Shown here piece after piece: positions 1 through 7,242 of a DNA stretch of 64,000 nt. Source of the stretch: Shinella zoogloeoides. Its GTDB lineage: Bacteria > Pseudomonadota > Alphaproteobacteria > Rhizobiales > Rhizobiaceae. Every line of letters begins with the position of its first letter. Within the stretch, counting starts at the first letter, position 1. The stretch spans positions 434,001 through 498,000 of the forward strand of contig NZ_QNUJ01000003.1 of the NCBI RefSeq assembly GCF_003574625.1, read 5' to 3'. The position numbers and the translations under genes were made by a program. The notes beneath the pieces were generated by a model. It searched no databases and was not told the DNA's origin. It saw only the letters and a program-made list of their open reading frames with translations.

Positions 1-163
1 TGATGGAAAGCCCGAAGCTGGACATAGCGCATGGCGGATGAAAGCCTTTCGTGGAGGCCACAGTATCGATGAATTCTTCATTGCTGTCGAGAATATCGAT
101 TTTATTTGCAAACCGAACGATGCGATAGCTCTCCTGTCGCAGGCAGACGGATCGGAGATAGCG

Positions 164-1525
164 ATGAAGACCACGGCATCCACGCTGGTTCACACGGAAG
201 GCGAGGCCAATACATCCGCCGCACGCGGAGCCTGGAATGCGCGCCTCGGGGACGGGCGAACGCATGACCTCGTCTCGCGCGACGCCGCCGCCTTCCTGCA
301 CCAGAGCCTTTCCAGCCCCTGCCTCAGCGCCATCGCAAAGGCGGAAGGCATCTGGATCGAGGATACCGCCGGCCGGCGCTACATGGATTTCCATGGCAAC
401 AGCGTGCACCATATCGGCTACGGCCATCCGCGGCTGAGGCAGGCGATCAAGGAGCAGATCGACACACTCAGCTTCGCACCGCGCCGCTTCACCTGCGAGC
501 CGGCGGTCGAGCTGGCGGAAACGCTCGGCCGGCTGGCGCCCGGCGATCTCGGCAAGGTGCTGTTCACGACGGGCGGCTCCGATGCGATCGAGGTCGCGCT
601 GCGGCTCGCCCGCGCCGCGACCGGGCGCTTCAAGACACTCTCCTTCTGGGACGCCTTCCACGGCGCGGGCTTCGGCGCGTCGAGCGTCGGCGGCGAGGCG
701 ACCTTCCGCTCGGGCATCGCCGGGCCGCTCCTGCCGGGAGCCGAGCATGTCGCGCCCTGGGCAAGCCGCCGCTGCGCCTACGGCCAGGACGATCTCGAAC
801 GCTCCGCCAAGGCCTGCGCCGGCATGATCTCCTATGTGCTTGGCCGTGAGGGCGATTTCGCCGCGCTGGTCGCCGAGCCGATGCGCGCGACGCCCAATCC
901 GCCGGCGCCGGGCTTCTGGAAGGCAGTGCGCGAGGCCTGCAACCGTCACGGGACCTTGCTGATCTTCGACGAGATTCCGACGGGCCTCGGCAAGACCGGC
1001 CGTTTCTTCGCCTGCGAGCATGACGAGGTCGTGCCCGACATCCTTGTGCTCGGCAAGGCGCTCGGCGGAGGTGTGCTGCCGATTGCCGGCGTCGTCGCCC
1101 GGCGGGACCTCGACGTGGCGGGTGACTATGCCATCGGCCACTACACCCATGAGAAGAACCCGGTGACGACCCGCGCGGCGCTCACGACGATCTCCATCAT
1201 CCGCGAGGAAGGGCTTGCCGAGCGGGCCGCCGAACTCGGCGACTACGCGATGGAGCGGCTTCGCACCTTCGCGGAGCGCTGCCCCGCCGTCGGCGACGTG
1301 CGCGGGCGTGGCCTGCTCTTCGGAGTTGAGCTCGTATCGGACCGCGCGGATTTCACGCCGGACAACGGGCTCGCCGAACGGGCCTATTATCGCTGCCTGG
1401 AGGCGGGGCTGAGCCTGAAGATCAGCCAGGGCAACGTCATGACGCTCTCCCCACCCATGGTGATCGCGCGCGAGGACCTCGACCAGGCCCTGACCATTGT
1501 CGAAACGGCGATCCTGGCGGGATGA
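164..1525 (+). CDS. pbfA: Class III aminotransferase-fold enzyme, probable (R)-1-hydroxy-2-aminoethylphosphonate ammonia-lyase
   Basis: This is a PLP enzyme of fold type I, 453 aa. Visible signatures are TTGGSDAIEVALRLAR near residue 135 (phosphate-cup helix), the PLP-ring aspartate in IFDEIPTG (D269) and the Schiff-base lysine in LVLGKALGGG (K298). PbfA-type enzymes share this fold but eliminate ammonia from (R)-1-hydroxy-AEP to give phosphonoacetaldehyde, which would feed the PhnY-PhnA route encoded at 11.8-14.6 kb. The specific call rests on the phosphonate neighbourhood and on overall resemblance as I recall it; a generic omega-aminotransferase is the alternative. ATG 164 was chosen because GGAGA sits 6 nt upstream; an in-frame start at 38 has no such site. 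The gene at 1536 follows after 10 bases, so the two are probably co-transcribed. Confidence 0.72.
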   Translation: MKTTASTLVHTEGEANTSAARGAWNARLGDGRTHDLVSRDAAAFLHQSLSSPCLSAIAKAEGIWIEDTAGRRYMDFHGNSVHHIGYGHPRLRQAIKEQIDTLSFAPRRFTCEPAVELAETLGRLAPGDLGKVLFTTGGSDAIEVALRLARAATGRFKTLSFWDAFHGAGFGASSVGGEATFRSGIAGPLLPGAEHVAPWASRRCAYGQDDLERSAKACAGMISYVLGREGDFAALVAEPMRATPNPPAPGFWKAVREACNRHGTLLIFDEIPTGLGKTGRFFACEHDEVVPDILVLGKALGGGVLPIAGVVARRDLDVAGDYAIGHYTHEKNPVTTRAALTTISIIREEGLAERAAELGDYAMERLRTFAERCPAVGDVRGRGLLFGVELVSDRADFTPDNGLAERAYYRCLEAGLSLKISQGNVMTLSPPMVIAREDLDQALTIVETAILAG

Positions 1526-1535
1526 GGAGGACGGA

Positions 1536-2573
1536 ATGCAACGAAGCACGAGAGAATACCCCATGAAAGCCATCCGCACGGACCGGGAGCTCGAATGCCC
1601 CGACATCGACGCCGGCCTGCGGGCACGGGGCGTCGACCTCGTCACCCTGCCGGCCGACATTCCGCAGGAGGAACTGATGCGGGAGGTGGCGGAGGCCGAT
1701 CTCCTCCTGATGTGCTATACGCCGATCACCGCGCCCGTCATCGCCGCGGCGCGGCGGCTGAAGGGCATCGTCAAATATGGCGTCGGCATCGACGCCATCG
1801 ACATACCGGCGGCCATGGCGCGGGGCATTCCCGTCGTCAACGTGCCGGATTATGCGCAGGAGACCGTGGCCGAGGCGGCCTTCGCCCTGATGATCGCCCT
1901 TGCCAGGCGCCTGCCCGAGATCGGCCGGGCGATGGAGCGCGACGGCTGGCTCTGGCCGGAACCCCGCTGGCTCGGCCGCGATATCGCGGGCGCGACGGTG
2001 GGGCTGATCGGCATGGGCAAGATCGGCCGCAGCATGGCGCGCATGGTATCTGCCGGCGTCCGGGCACGGGTCCTCGGCTTCGATCCGCATGTCGAGGCGT
2101 CCGCCATGGCCGGCCACGGCGTGGAGAAGGCGCACGACCTGCATGCCATGCTGCGACAATGCGATTTCGTCTCGCTGCACATGGCGCTCAGCCCGTCGAC
2201 GCGCCATATGATCGACCGCGCGGCGCTTGCCTGCATGAAGCCGTCGGCAGTGCTGGTCAACGTCTCGCGCGGGGCCCTGGTCGACGAGACGGCACTGGTC
2301 GAGGCCATGCTGGCCGGCCGTCTCGGCGGCGTCGGGCTGGACGTCTACGAGGAGGAGCCGCTGGCGAAGACAGGGCATACGCTGAGCCCGCTCTTCGGCC
2401 GCCCGGACGCCATCCTCCTCCCGCATCTGGCGTTCTTCACCGCCGAGGCGATGCAGCGCCTCACCGATGATACGCTGGCGCGATGCTTCGAGATCCTGGA
2501 CGGAAAGCCCGTCGAGATCCGCTCGCACGATCCGCGCCTGCGGGCGCAGGAAAGCAATGTGCGGTTCGCCTGA
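1536..2573 (+). CDS. D-isomer-specific 2-hydroxyacid dehydrogenase
   Basis: NAD(P)-dependent oxidoreductase of the D-2-hydroxyacid/phosphoglycerate dehydrogenase family, about 345 aa. An N-terminal substrate domain is followed by the Rossmann motif GLIGMGKIG around residue 150. The active-site arginine lies in NVSRGALVDE, the glutamate in DVYEEEPL and the histidine in LLPHLAFF. AGGAGG at 1525-1530 places the start at ATG 1536, although ATG 1563 would also give a full-length protein. It lies directly downstream of the pbfA-like gene. Its substrate is unknown; in this setting a hydroxylated phosphonate or a 2-oxoacid are candidates, but that is inference only. Confidence 0.85.
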   Translation: MQRSTREYPMKAIRTDRELECPDIDAGLRARGVDLVTLPADIPQEELMREVAEADLLLMCYTPITAPVIAAARRLKGIVKYGVGIDAIDIPAAMARGIPVVNVPDYAQETVAEAAFALMIALARRLPEIGRAMERDGWLWPEPRWLGRDIAGATVGLIGMGKIGRSMARMVSAGVRARVLGFDPHVEASAMAGHGVEKAHDLHAMLRQCDFVSLHMALSPSTRHMIDRAALACMKPSAVLVNVSRGALVDETALVEAMLAGRLGGVGLDVYEEEPLAKTGHTLSPLFGRPDAILLPHLAFFTAEAMQRLTDDTLARCFEILDGKPVEIRSHDPRLRAQESNVRFA

Positions 2574-2579
2574 AGGAAA

Positions 2580-2602
2580 GGCGGGGTGGCGCGCACCCCG
2601 CC
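2580..2602. terminator. Hairpin between convergent genes
   Basis: A perfect 9-bp stem (GGCGGGGTG at 2580-2588 with CACCCCGCC at 2594-2602) with a 5-nt loop lies in the 35 bp between the hydroxyacid dehydrogenase and the convergent oxidoreductase. No T-run follows on either strand, so it is a terminator-like structure rather than a canonical intrinsic terminator. Confidence 0.45.
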
Positions 2603-2608
2603 CGAAGC

Positions 2609-5059
2609 CTATGCCTTGACCCGCAGACCCTTCGGATCGTACGCCGCCGCCAGATGGGCGGTGACGGCGAAGCGCTCACCGGCAAGCTCGACCTCGAACC
2701 GGCCGCCCTCCAGAAACGCCCTGTCCACGCCATCGGCATGCTCGATGAGGGCGAGCGCGACCGAGCGGCCGAGCGTATGCCCGTAGGCTGCCGAGCGGAC
2801 CTCCCCGACGGGCTTGCCGTCGCGCAGGATCAGCTCGCCACCCCATAGCATCGGCCCTGCATCGTCCACCGTGAACTGCACGATGCGGCGCGAGGGCGTT
2901 CCCCTCGCCTTTGCGGCGGCGACGGCATCGCGGCCGATGAAGCCGCCGGGCTTGTCCAGCGCGACCGCGAAGGCAAGGCCGGCCTGACAGGGGTCGATAT
3001 CCGGCGTCAACTCGCGGCTCCACGCCCGGTAGCCTTTCTCCAGGCGCAGCGCCTCCAGCGCATAGTAGCCGCAATCGACGAGCCCAAGGTCCCGGCCGGC
3101 TTCCTGCAGCGCCTCGTAGACACCGACCGCGAATTCCGTCGGCACGATCAGCTCCCAGCCGAGCTCGCCGACATAGGTCATGCGGTTGGCATAGGCCGTG
3201 GCATAGCCGATATCGATCTCGCGGATGGTGGCGAAGCGGAAACCCTCGCTGGAAAGATCGGCGGAGGTGAGCCGGCCGAGGATGTCGCGCGACTTCGGCC
3301 CCATCAGCGCCAGCACCGCATAGGCCGAGGTGACGTCGGTGAGCGTGACATGGGCGTCGGCGGGGATGTTCCGGCGGATCCAGTCCGCATCGTGCACGGC
3401 CTGCGCCGAGCCGGTGACGATGAGGAAGCGGTCGGCGGCAAGGCGCATCACCGTCAGGTCGCTTTCATAGCCGCCACGTTCGTTCAACATGCCTGTATAG
3501 ACGGAGCGGCCGATCTCGACATCGATCTCGGCGGCGCAGATGCGGTTGAGCGCCATCGCGGCGTCGCGGCCCTGCACGAGCAGCTTGGCGAAGGAGGTCT
3601 GGTCGAAGAGGCCGGCGGCCTCGCGCGTCGCCTTCATCTCGCGCCGCACCGCCTCATGCCAGTTCTGCCGGCCGAAGGCATAGTCCGTCACCGGCGCCTC
3701 GCCCTCGGCGGCGAACCAGTTGGCGCGCTCCCAGCCCATCTTCGAGCCGAAGCAGGCGCCCCTGGCGGTCAGCCGGTCATAAAGCGGCGAGCGGCGGAAG
3801 GGGCGCGCCGTGTCCAGTTCGCGGTTCGGCCAGGGCATGGCATAGTGCAGGCCGAGCGTTTCCTTGACGCGGTCGTGCAGCCAGCGCGGATTGTTGTTGA
3901 AGTTTGCGAAGCGGCGGATGTCGACCGGCCAGAGGTCCATGGTCGGCGCGCCGTTGACGATCCATTCCGCCAGCGCCCGCCCCGCCCCGCCGGCGCTCGC
4001 GATGCCCATGGAATTGAAGCCGGCGCCGACATAGAAATTCTTCAGCTCCGGCGCCTCGCCGAGGATGAAATTGTTGTCCGGCGTGAAGCTTTCCGGGCCG
4101 TTGTAGAATTTCTTGACTTCCGAGGTCGCAAGCTGCGGCACGCGCTGCAAGGCGCTCTGCATGAGAATCTCGAACTGGTCCCAGTCGTCCGGCAGGAGCG
4201 CGAATTCAAAGTCGTCGGGAATGCCCGCCATGCCCCAGGGCTTGGCTTCCGGCTCGAAGCCGCCCATGACGAGGCCGCCGACCTCCTCCTTGAAATAGAT
4301 ATAGCCGTCGGGATCGCGCATCACCGGAAGGTCCGGATGCACGCCCTCGATGCGGCCGGTGACGATATACATGTGCTCGGCCGAATGGAGCGGCACCGGA
4401 ACACCGCACATCAGCCCCACCTTGCGCGCCCATTGCCCGGCGCAGTTGACGACGATCTCGGCGGCGATGGCCCCGCGATCCGTCTCGACGCCCGTGACCG
4501 CGCCGTTCGCGGTGGAGATGCCGGTGACGCGCACCCGCTCGATGATGCGGGCGCCGCGGCTGCGCGCGCCCTTGGCGAGCGACTGCGTGAGGTCGGTCGG
4601 ATTGGCCTTGCCGTCGCCGGGCAGCCAGACGGCGCCGGCAAGATCGTCGATCGCCATGACCGGCCAGAGGTCCTGCGCCTCCTTCGGCGAGATCACCTCG
4701 ATCTCCACGCCCTGCGCGCGGGCAGAGGCGGCGGTGCGCTTCAGCACGGTCATCCGGTCGGCGCTGCGGGCGACGGAAAGCGAGCCGCAGTTCTTCCAGC
4801 CGGTGGCTAGCCCCGTCTCCGCCTCCAGCTCGCTGTAGAGCTGCGTGGAATATTTGATGAGGCTCGTCATGTTGGCATGGCTGCGCAACTGGCCGACGAG
4901 GCCGGCGGCATGCCAGGTGGTGCCCCCGCTGAGCTGGCCCTGCTCCAGCAGGACGACGTCCCGCCAGCCGAGCTTCGTCAGGTGATAGGCCACCGAGCAG
5001 CCGATGATGCCGCCGCCGATGATGACGACCTGCGCCTGTGTTGGAAATTCCTGCGCCAT
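2609..5059 (-). CDS. Dimethylglycine/sarcosine dehydrogenase-family FAD and folate oxidoreductase
   Basis: 816-aa two-part flavoprotein. The N-terminal half is a DAO-type FAD domain with the dinucleotide motif GGGIIGCSVAYHL near residue 15. It is followed by the FAO_M region and, from about residue 420, a GCV_T/aminomethyltransferase-like folate domain (FDQTSFAKL, GELGWELIVP). Family members oxidatively N-demethylate amines and can hand the one-carbon unit to tetrahydrofolate. Dimethylglycine or sarcosine are the default substrates. FAD oxidoreductases that oxidise N-methyl-AEP or AEP are known to recur in phosphonate loci, so that is a real alternative here. The ATG at 5059 (MAQEFPTQ) has GGGAGG upstream; an in-frame start at 5092 lacks one. 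Confidence 0.8.
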   Translation of the reverse strand: MAQEFPTQAQVVIIGGGIIGCSVAYHLTKLGWRDVVLLEQGQLSGGTTWHAAGLVGQLRSHANMTSLIKYSTQLYSELEAETGLATGWKNCGSLSVARSADRMTVLKRTAASARAQGVEIEVISPKEAQDLWPVMAIDDLAGAVWLPGDGKANPTDLTQSLAKGARSRGARIIERVRVTGISTANGAVTGVETDRGAIAAEIVVNCAGQWARKVGLMCGVPVPLHSAEHMYIVTGRIEGVHPDLPVMRDPDGYIYFKEEVGGLVMGGFEPEAKPWGMAGIPDDFEFALLPDDWDQFEILMQSALQRVPQLATSEVKKFYNGPESFTPDNNFILGEAPELKNFYVGAGFNSMGIASAGGAGRALAEWIVNGAPTMDLWPVDIRRFANFNNNPRWLHDRVKETLGLHYAMPWPNRELDTARPFRRSPLYDRLTARGACFGSKMGWERANWFAAEGEAPVTDYAFGRQNWHEAVRREMKATREAAGLFDQTSFAKLLVQGRDAAMALNRICAAEIDVEIGRSVYTGMLNERGGYESDLTVMRLAADRFLIVTGSAQAVHDADWIRRNIPADAHVTLTDVTSAYAVLALMGPKSRDILGRLTSADLSSEGFRFATIREIDIGYATAYANRMTYVGELGWELIVPTEFAVGVYEALQEAGRDLGLVDCGYYALEALRLEKGYRAWSRELTPDIDPCQAGLAFAVALDKPGGFIGRDAVAAAKARGTPSRRIVQFTVDDAGPMLWGGELILRDGKPVGEVRSAAYGHTLGRSVALALIEHADGVDRAFLEGGRFEVELAGERFAVTAHLAAAYDPKGLRVKA

Positions 5060-5120
5060 GAAACGACCTCCCGAAACCATGGAAGGCCGCACGGTACCAA
5101 AACATCGCCAAAGAACAAGA

Positions 5121-5151
5121 CAGAAAGTTACAAAATATTACATTTAGTCAC
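5121..5151 (-). promoter_or_regulatory. Candidate operator: three tandem 10-bp repeats
   Basis: Read on the minus strand, 5151-5122 is three adjacent 10-mers (GTGACTAAAT, GTAATATTTT, GTAACTTTCT), consensus roughly GTRAYTWWWT. They lie 62-93 bp upstream of the oxidoreductase start and overlap the stop codon of the DeoR gene. Bases 5143-5121 match 6078-6100 at 17 of 23 positions. Tandem short repeats suit DeoR-family regulators; the regulator itself is inferred. Confidence 0.45.
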
Positions 5152-5930
5152 ATGGAAACGATCAGGGTCGGCCCCCTCCGCTCCAGCGCCTCGGCGATGG
5201 CCTCCGGCGGGCGGCGGTCGACGATCACGCCGGTTGCCGCCTCGAAGCGCGGAATGCGCAACGGCGTCAACCGGCCGAATTTCGAGCTGTCGAGCACGAA
5301 ATAGGCCCGGTTTGCCGTTTCGGCCATGCGCGAGCGCTGCTCCGCGCCGCTGCGGGTGAAGTCCGTCACCTCGCCGTCCGGTGACAGGCCGCCGCCGCCA
5401 AGGAAGGCGACATCGACCCGGAAATGCGCGATCGCCTCCAGTGCGTCGATGCCGACCGAGGCCTCCTCGTCCGGGTCGATCTCGCCGCCGAGCATGTGCA
5501 CCCGCACCTGCGGCTGCCGACACATCAAAAGCGCGACAGATAGCGAAGTGGTGCAGATCGTGAGGTTTTTCCGCTCGGAAAGGGCTTGCGCCACCGCGAG
5601 CGTCGTCGTGCCGGAATCGAGGAAGACGACCATGCCGTCGCGCACCAGGCCGGCGGCGGCGCGGCCTATCGCCGCCTTGGCGTCGGCATTTTCCTCGCGC
5701 CGCTCGGTGAAGGCCGCCTCGGTCGCCTCGAACAGCGTCGCCCCGCCATGCACGAGGTCGAGCTGGCCGCGCTCGGCGAGAAGCTTCAGGTCGCGGCGGA
5801 TCGTCTGCCGCGACACGTCGAAGAAAGCGGCAAGCTCGGTGATGCTCACCGTGCCGTCCGCCGCAAGGCGGCGCAGGATTTCGCCGTGGCGGCGGGGAGC
5901 GAGGGCGCGGGTGTTCTGGGAACCGGACAT
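5148..5930 (-). CDS. DeoR/GlpR-family transcriptional regulator
   Basis: About 260 aa. An N-terminal winged helix (TVSITELAAFFDVSRQTIRR) is followed by the DeoRC sugar-phosphate-sensor-like domain with FLDSGTTTLAVAQAL and GGEIDPDEEASVG. It lies immediately upstream of the FAD oxidoreductase on the same strand (88-bp gap) and divergently from the GlxA-type gene, so local regulation is likely. The start is uncertain: ATG 5930 gives the family-typical length, ATG 5948 adds six residues, and neither has a convincing Shine-Dalgarno sequence. Confidence 0.85.
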   Translation of the reverse strand: MSGSQNTRALAPRRHGEILRRLAADGTVSITELAAFFDVSRQTIRRDLKLLAERGQLDLVHGGATLFEATEAAFTERREENADAKAAIGRAAAGLVRDGMVVFLDSGTTTLAVAQALSERKNLTICTTSLSVALLMCRQPQVRVHMLGGEIDPDEEASVGIDALEAIAHFRVDVAFLGGGGLSPDGEVTDFTRSGAEQRSRMAETANRAYFVLDSSKFGRLTPLRIPRFEAATGVIVDRRPPEAIAEALERRGPTLIVSM

Positions 5931-6077
5931 GACGATATCTGCGATCATTTTTGTCGCTTTGACAAGCCGGGCGCGACATCGACCGTGCATGCCCGGCTCA
6001 TTCGGGCGATGAATTGTGACAATCGAGACCATATTTCGCCGAAAACACACGGCCGGAATGTCTTTTTATGTTGCATT

Positions 6078-6100
6078 ATGTAATAATTCTTTCCATTCTG
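6078..6100 (+). promoter_or_regulatory. Second copy of the 5121-5143 motif
   Basis: This 23-bp stretch begins ATGTAATA and ends TTCTG, and agrees at 17 of 23 positions with the minus strand of 5143-5121. It sits 34 bp upstream of the GlxA-type regulator start, in the divergent region shared with the DeoR gene. A common regulator for both units is the simplest reading. Confidence 0.4.
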
Positions 6101-6133
6101 CCCTAAATCGTTTTTCACGACCGGGAGGAGACA

Positions 6134-7168
6134 ATGCAACAGGCACGCATGGACGGCAGCCGTTTCATCTTCTGTCTCGTCGACGGCTTCGCGCTGCATG
6201 CCTTCTCCGGAGCGCTCGACGCCCTGCGCATCGCCAACGAGGTCGCCGGCCGACCGGTCTACGACTGGCAGGTCGTGACGGTGCATGGCCGGCCGGCAAG
6301 TTCCGCCTGCGGCATGCGCGTCGCCGCCGACTTTTCCCTCGCCGAGGCGCGCGAATGGCTCTGCCGGCCGGGCATGGCGCCGCGCTTCGCCGTGGTCTGC
6401 GGCGGCAACGCGATCCCCGCGCCCGACCGGCCACTGGAGGCGTGGCTGCGGCTTTGCCGGCGCAGCCGCATCCCGCTGGCCGGCCTTGCCGGCGGGCTCT
6501 ATCCGCTCGCCCGCGCCGGGCTTCTCGACGAGCGGCGCTGCGCCGTGCACTGGGCGCATTTCCCGGACTTCTCCGAGCGCTTTCCTGCCGCAAAGGCCCG
6601 CCAGACGACATTCGAGATCGACGCCGATCTCCATACCTGCGCCGGCGGCAATGCGTCCTTCGACATGTTTCTTGAGATCATCGAGCAGGACCTCGGCAAG
6701 GACGTCGCCAACCGCATCTGCGAGGTGGCGCTCTGCGGCCAGTTGCGGGAAGCCGGCGAACGTCAGCGCCTGCCGCTGCAGGCCCGCCTCGGCATCGACA
6801 ATGCCCTGCTGATCCGCATCATCCAGCAGATGGAGGCCAACCTTTCCGAACCGCTGCGGCTCGCCGACATGCCGCCGGCAAGCGGGCTTTCGCGCCGCCA
6901 GATGGAGCGCCTCTTCCGCCGCGAGATGGGCCGCACCCCGGCGCGCTACTATCTCGACCTGCGGCTGGAACGGGCGCATCTGCTGCTCGCCACCTCGTCG
7001 CTGCCCGTCATCGAGATCGCCATGGCCTGCGGCTTTTCCACCGCCTCGCACTTCTCCCGCACCTATCGCGAGCGCTACGGCTGCACGCCGCAGGGAACGC
7101 GCCTTGCCGAAGTGGAGCGGCGGTCCCTTCCCGAAAGCCGCCGCGACGAGGAACGGCACGTCGCCTGA
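6134..7168 (+). CDS. GlxA-family AraC-type transcriptional regulator
   Basis: 344 aa. The N-terminal DJ-1/PfpI-like domain (residues about 10-180) contains GLAGGLYPLARAGLLDERRC, the region where paralogues such as GbdR and CdhR have a similar motif. No nucleophile-elbow cysteine is present, so it acts as a ligand sensor. The C-terminal AraC HTH pair starts near residue 235 (LADMPPASGLSRRQMERLF; IAMACGFSTASHFSRTYRE). Relatives respond to glycine betaine, dimethylglycine or carnitine, which fits the dimethylglycine-dehydrogenase-like gene nearby; a phosphonate or amine ligand is equally possible. GGGAGGAG lies just upstream of ATG 6134. Confidence 0.85.
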   Translation: MQQARMDGSRFIFCLVDGFALHAFSGALDALRIANEVAGRPVYDWQVVTVHGRPASSACGMRVAADFSLAEAREWLCRPGMAPRFAVVCGGNAIPAPDRPLEAWLRLCRRSRIPLAGLAGGLYPLARAGLLDERRCAVHWAHFPDFSERFPAAKARQTTFEIDADLHTCAGGNASFDMFLEIIEQDLGKDVANRICEVALCGQLREAGERQRLPLQARLGIDNALLIRIIQQMEANLSEPLRLADMPPASGLSRRQMERLFRREMGRTPARYYLDLRLERAHLLLATSSLPVIEIAMACGFSTASHFSRTYRERYGCTPQGTRLAEVERRSLPESRRDEERHVA

Positions 7169-7183
7169 AACAGATCCCCAAGG

Positions 7184-7220
7184 AAAAGGCCCCTCATCCG
7201 CGATGGAGAGGGGCCTTTTT
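7184..7220. terminator. Bidirectional intrinsic terminator
   Basis: Perfect 12-bp stem (AAAAGGCCCCTC at 7184-7195, GAGGGGCCTTTT at 7208-7219) with a 12-nt loop. There is a T-run on the plus strand and, because of the leading A-run, also on the minus strand. It serves the convergent GlxA-type gene and the AEP permease gene. Confidence 0.9.
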
Positions 7221-7242
7221 CATGCAACCTTCGACGCCGGCG

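Noticed and set aside
1-163. A longer first gene beginning at base 38
   Set aside because: The extra 42 residues have no family resemblance and the start lacks a ribosome site, while ATG 164 has one at proper spacing.
3350-4810. A 486-codon plus-strand frame opposite the flavoprotein
   Set aside because: It is a shadow of the 816-aa oxidoreductase, with composition biased by codon third positions and no motif.
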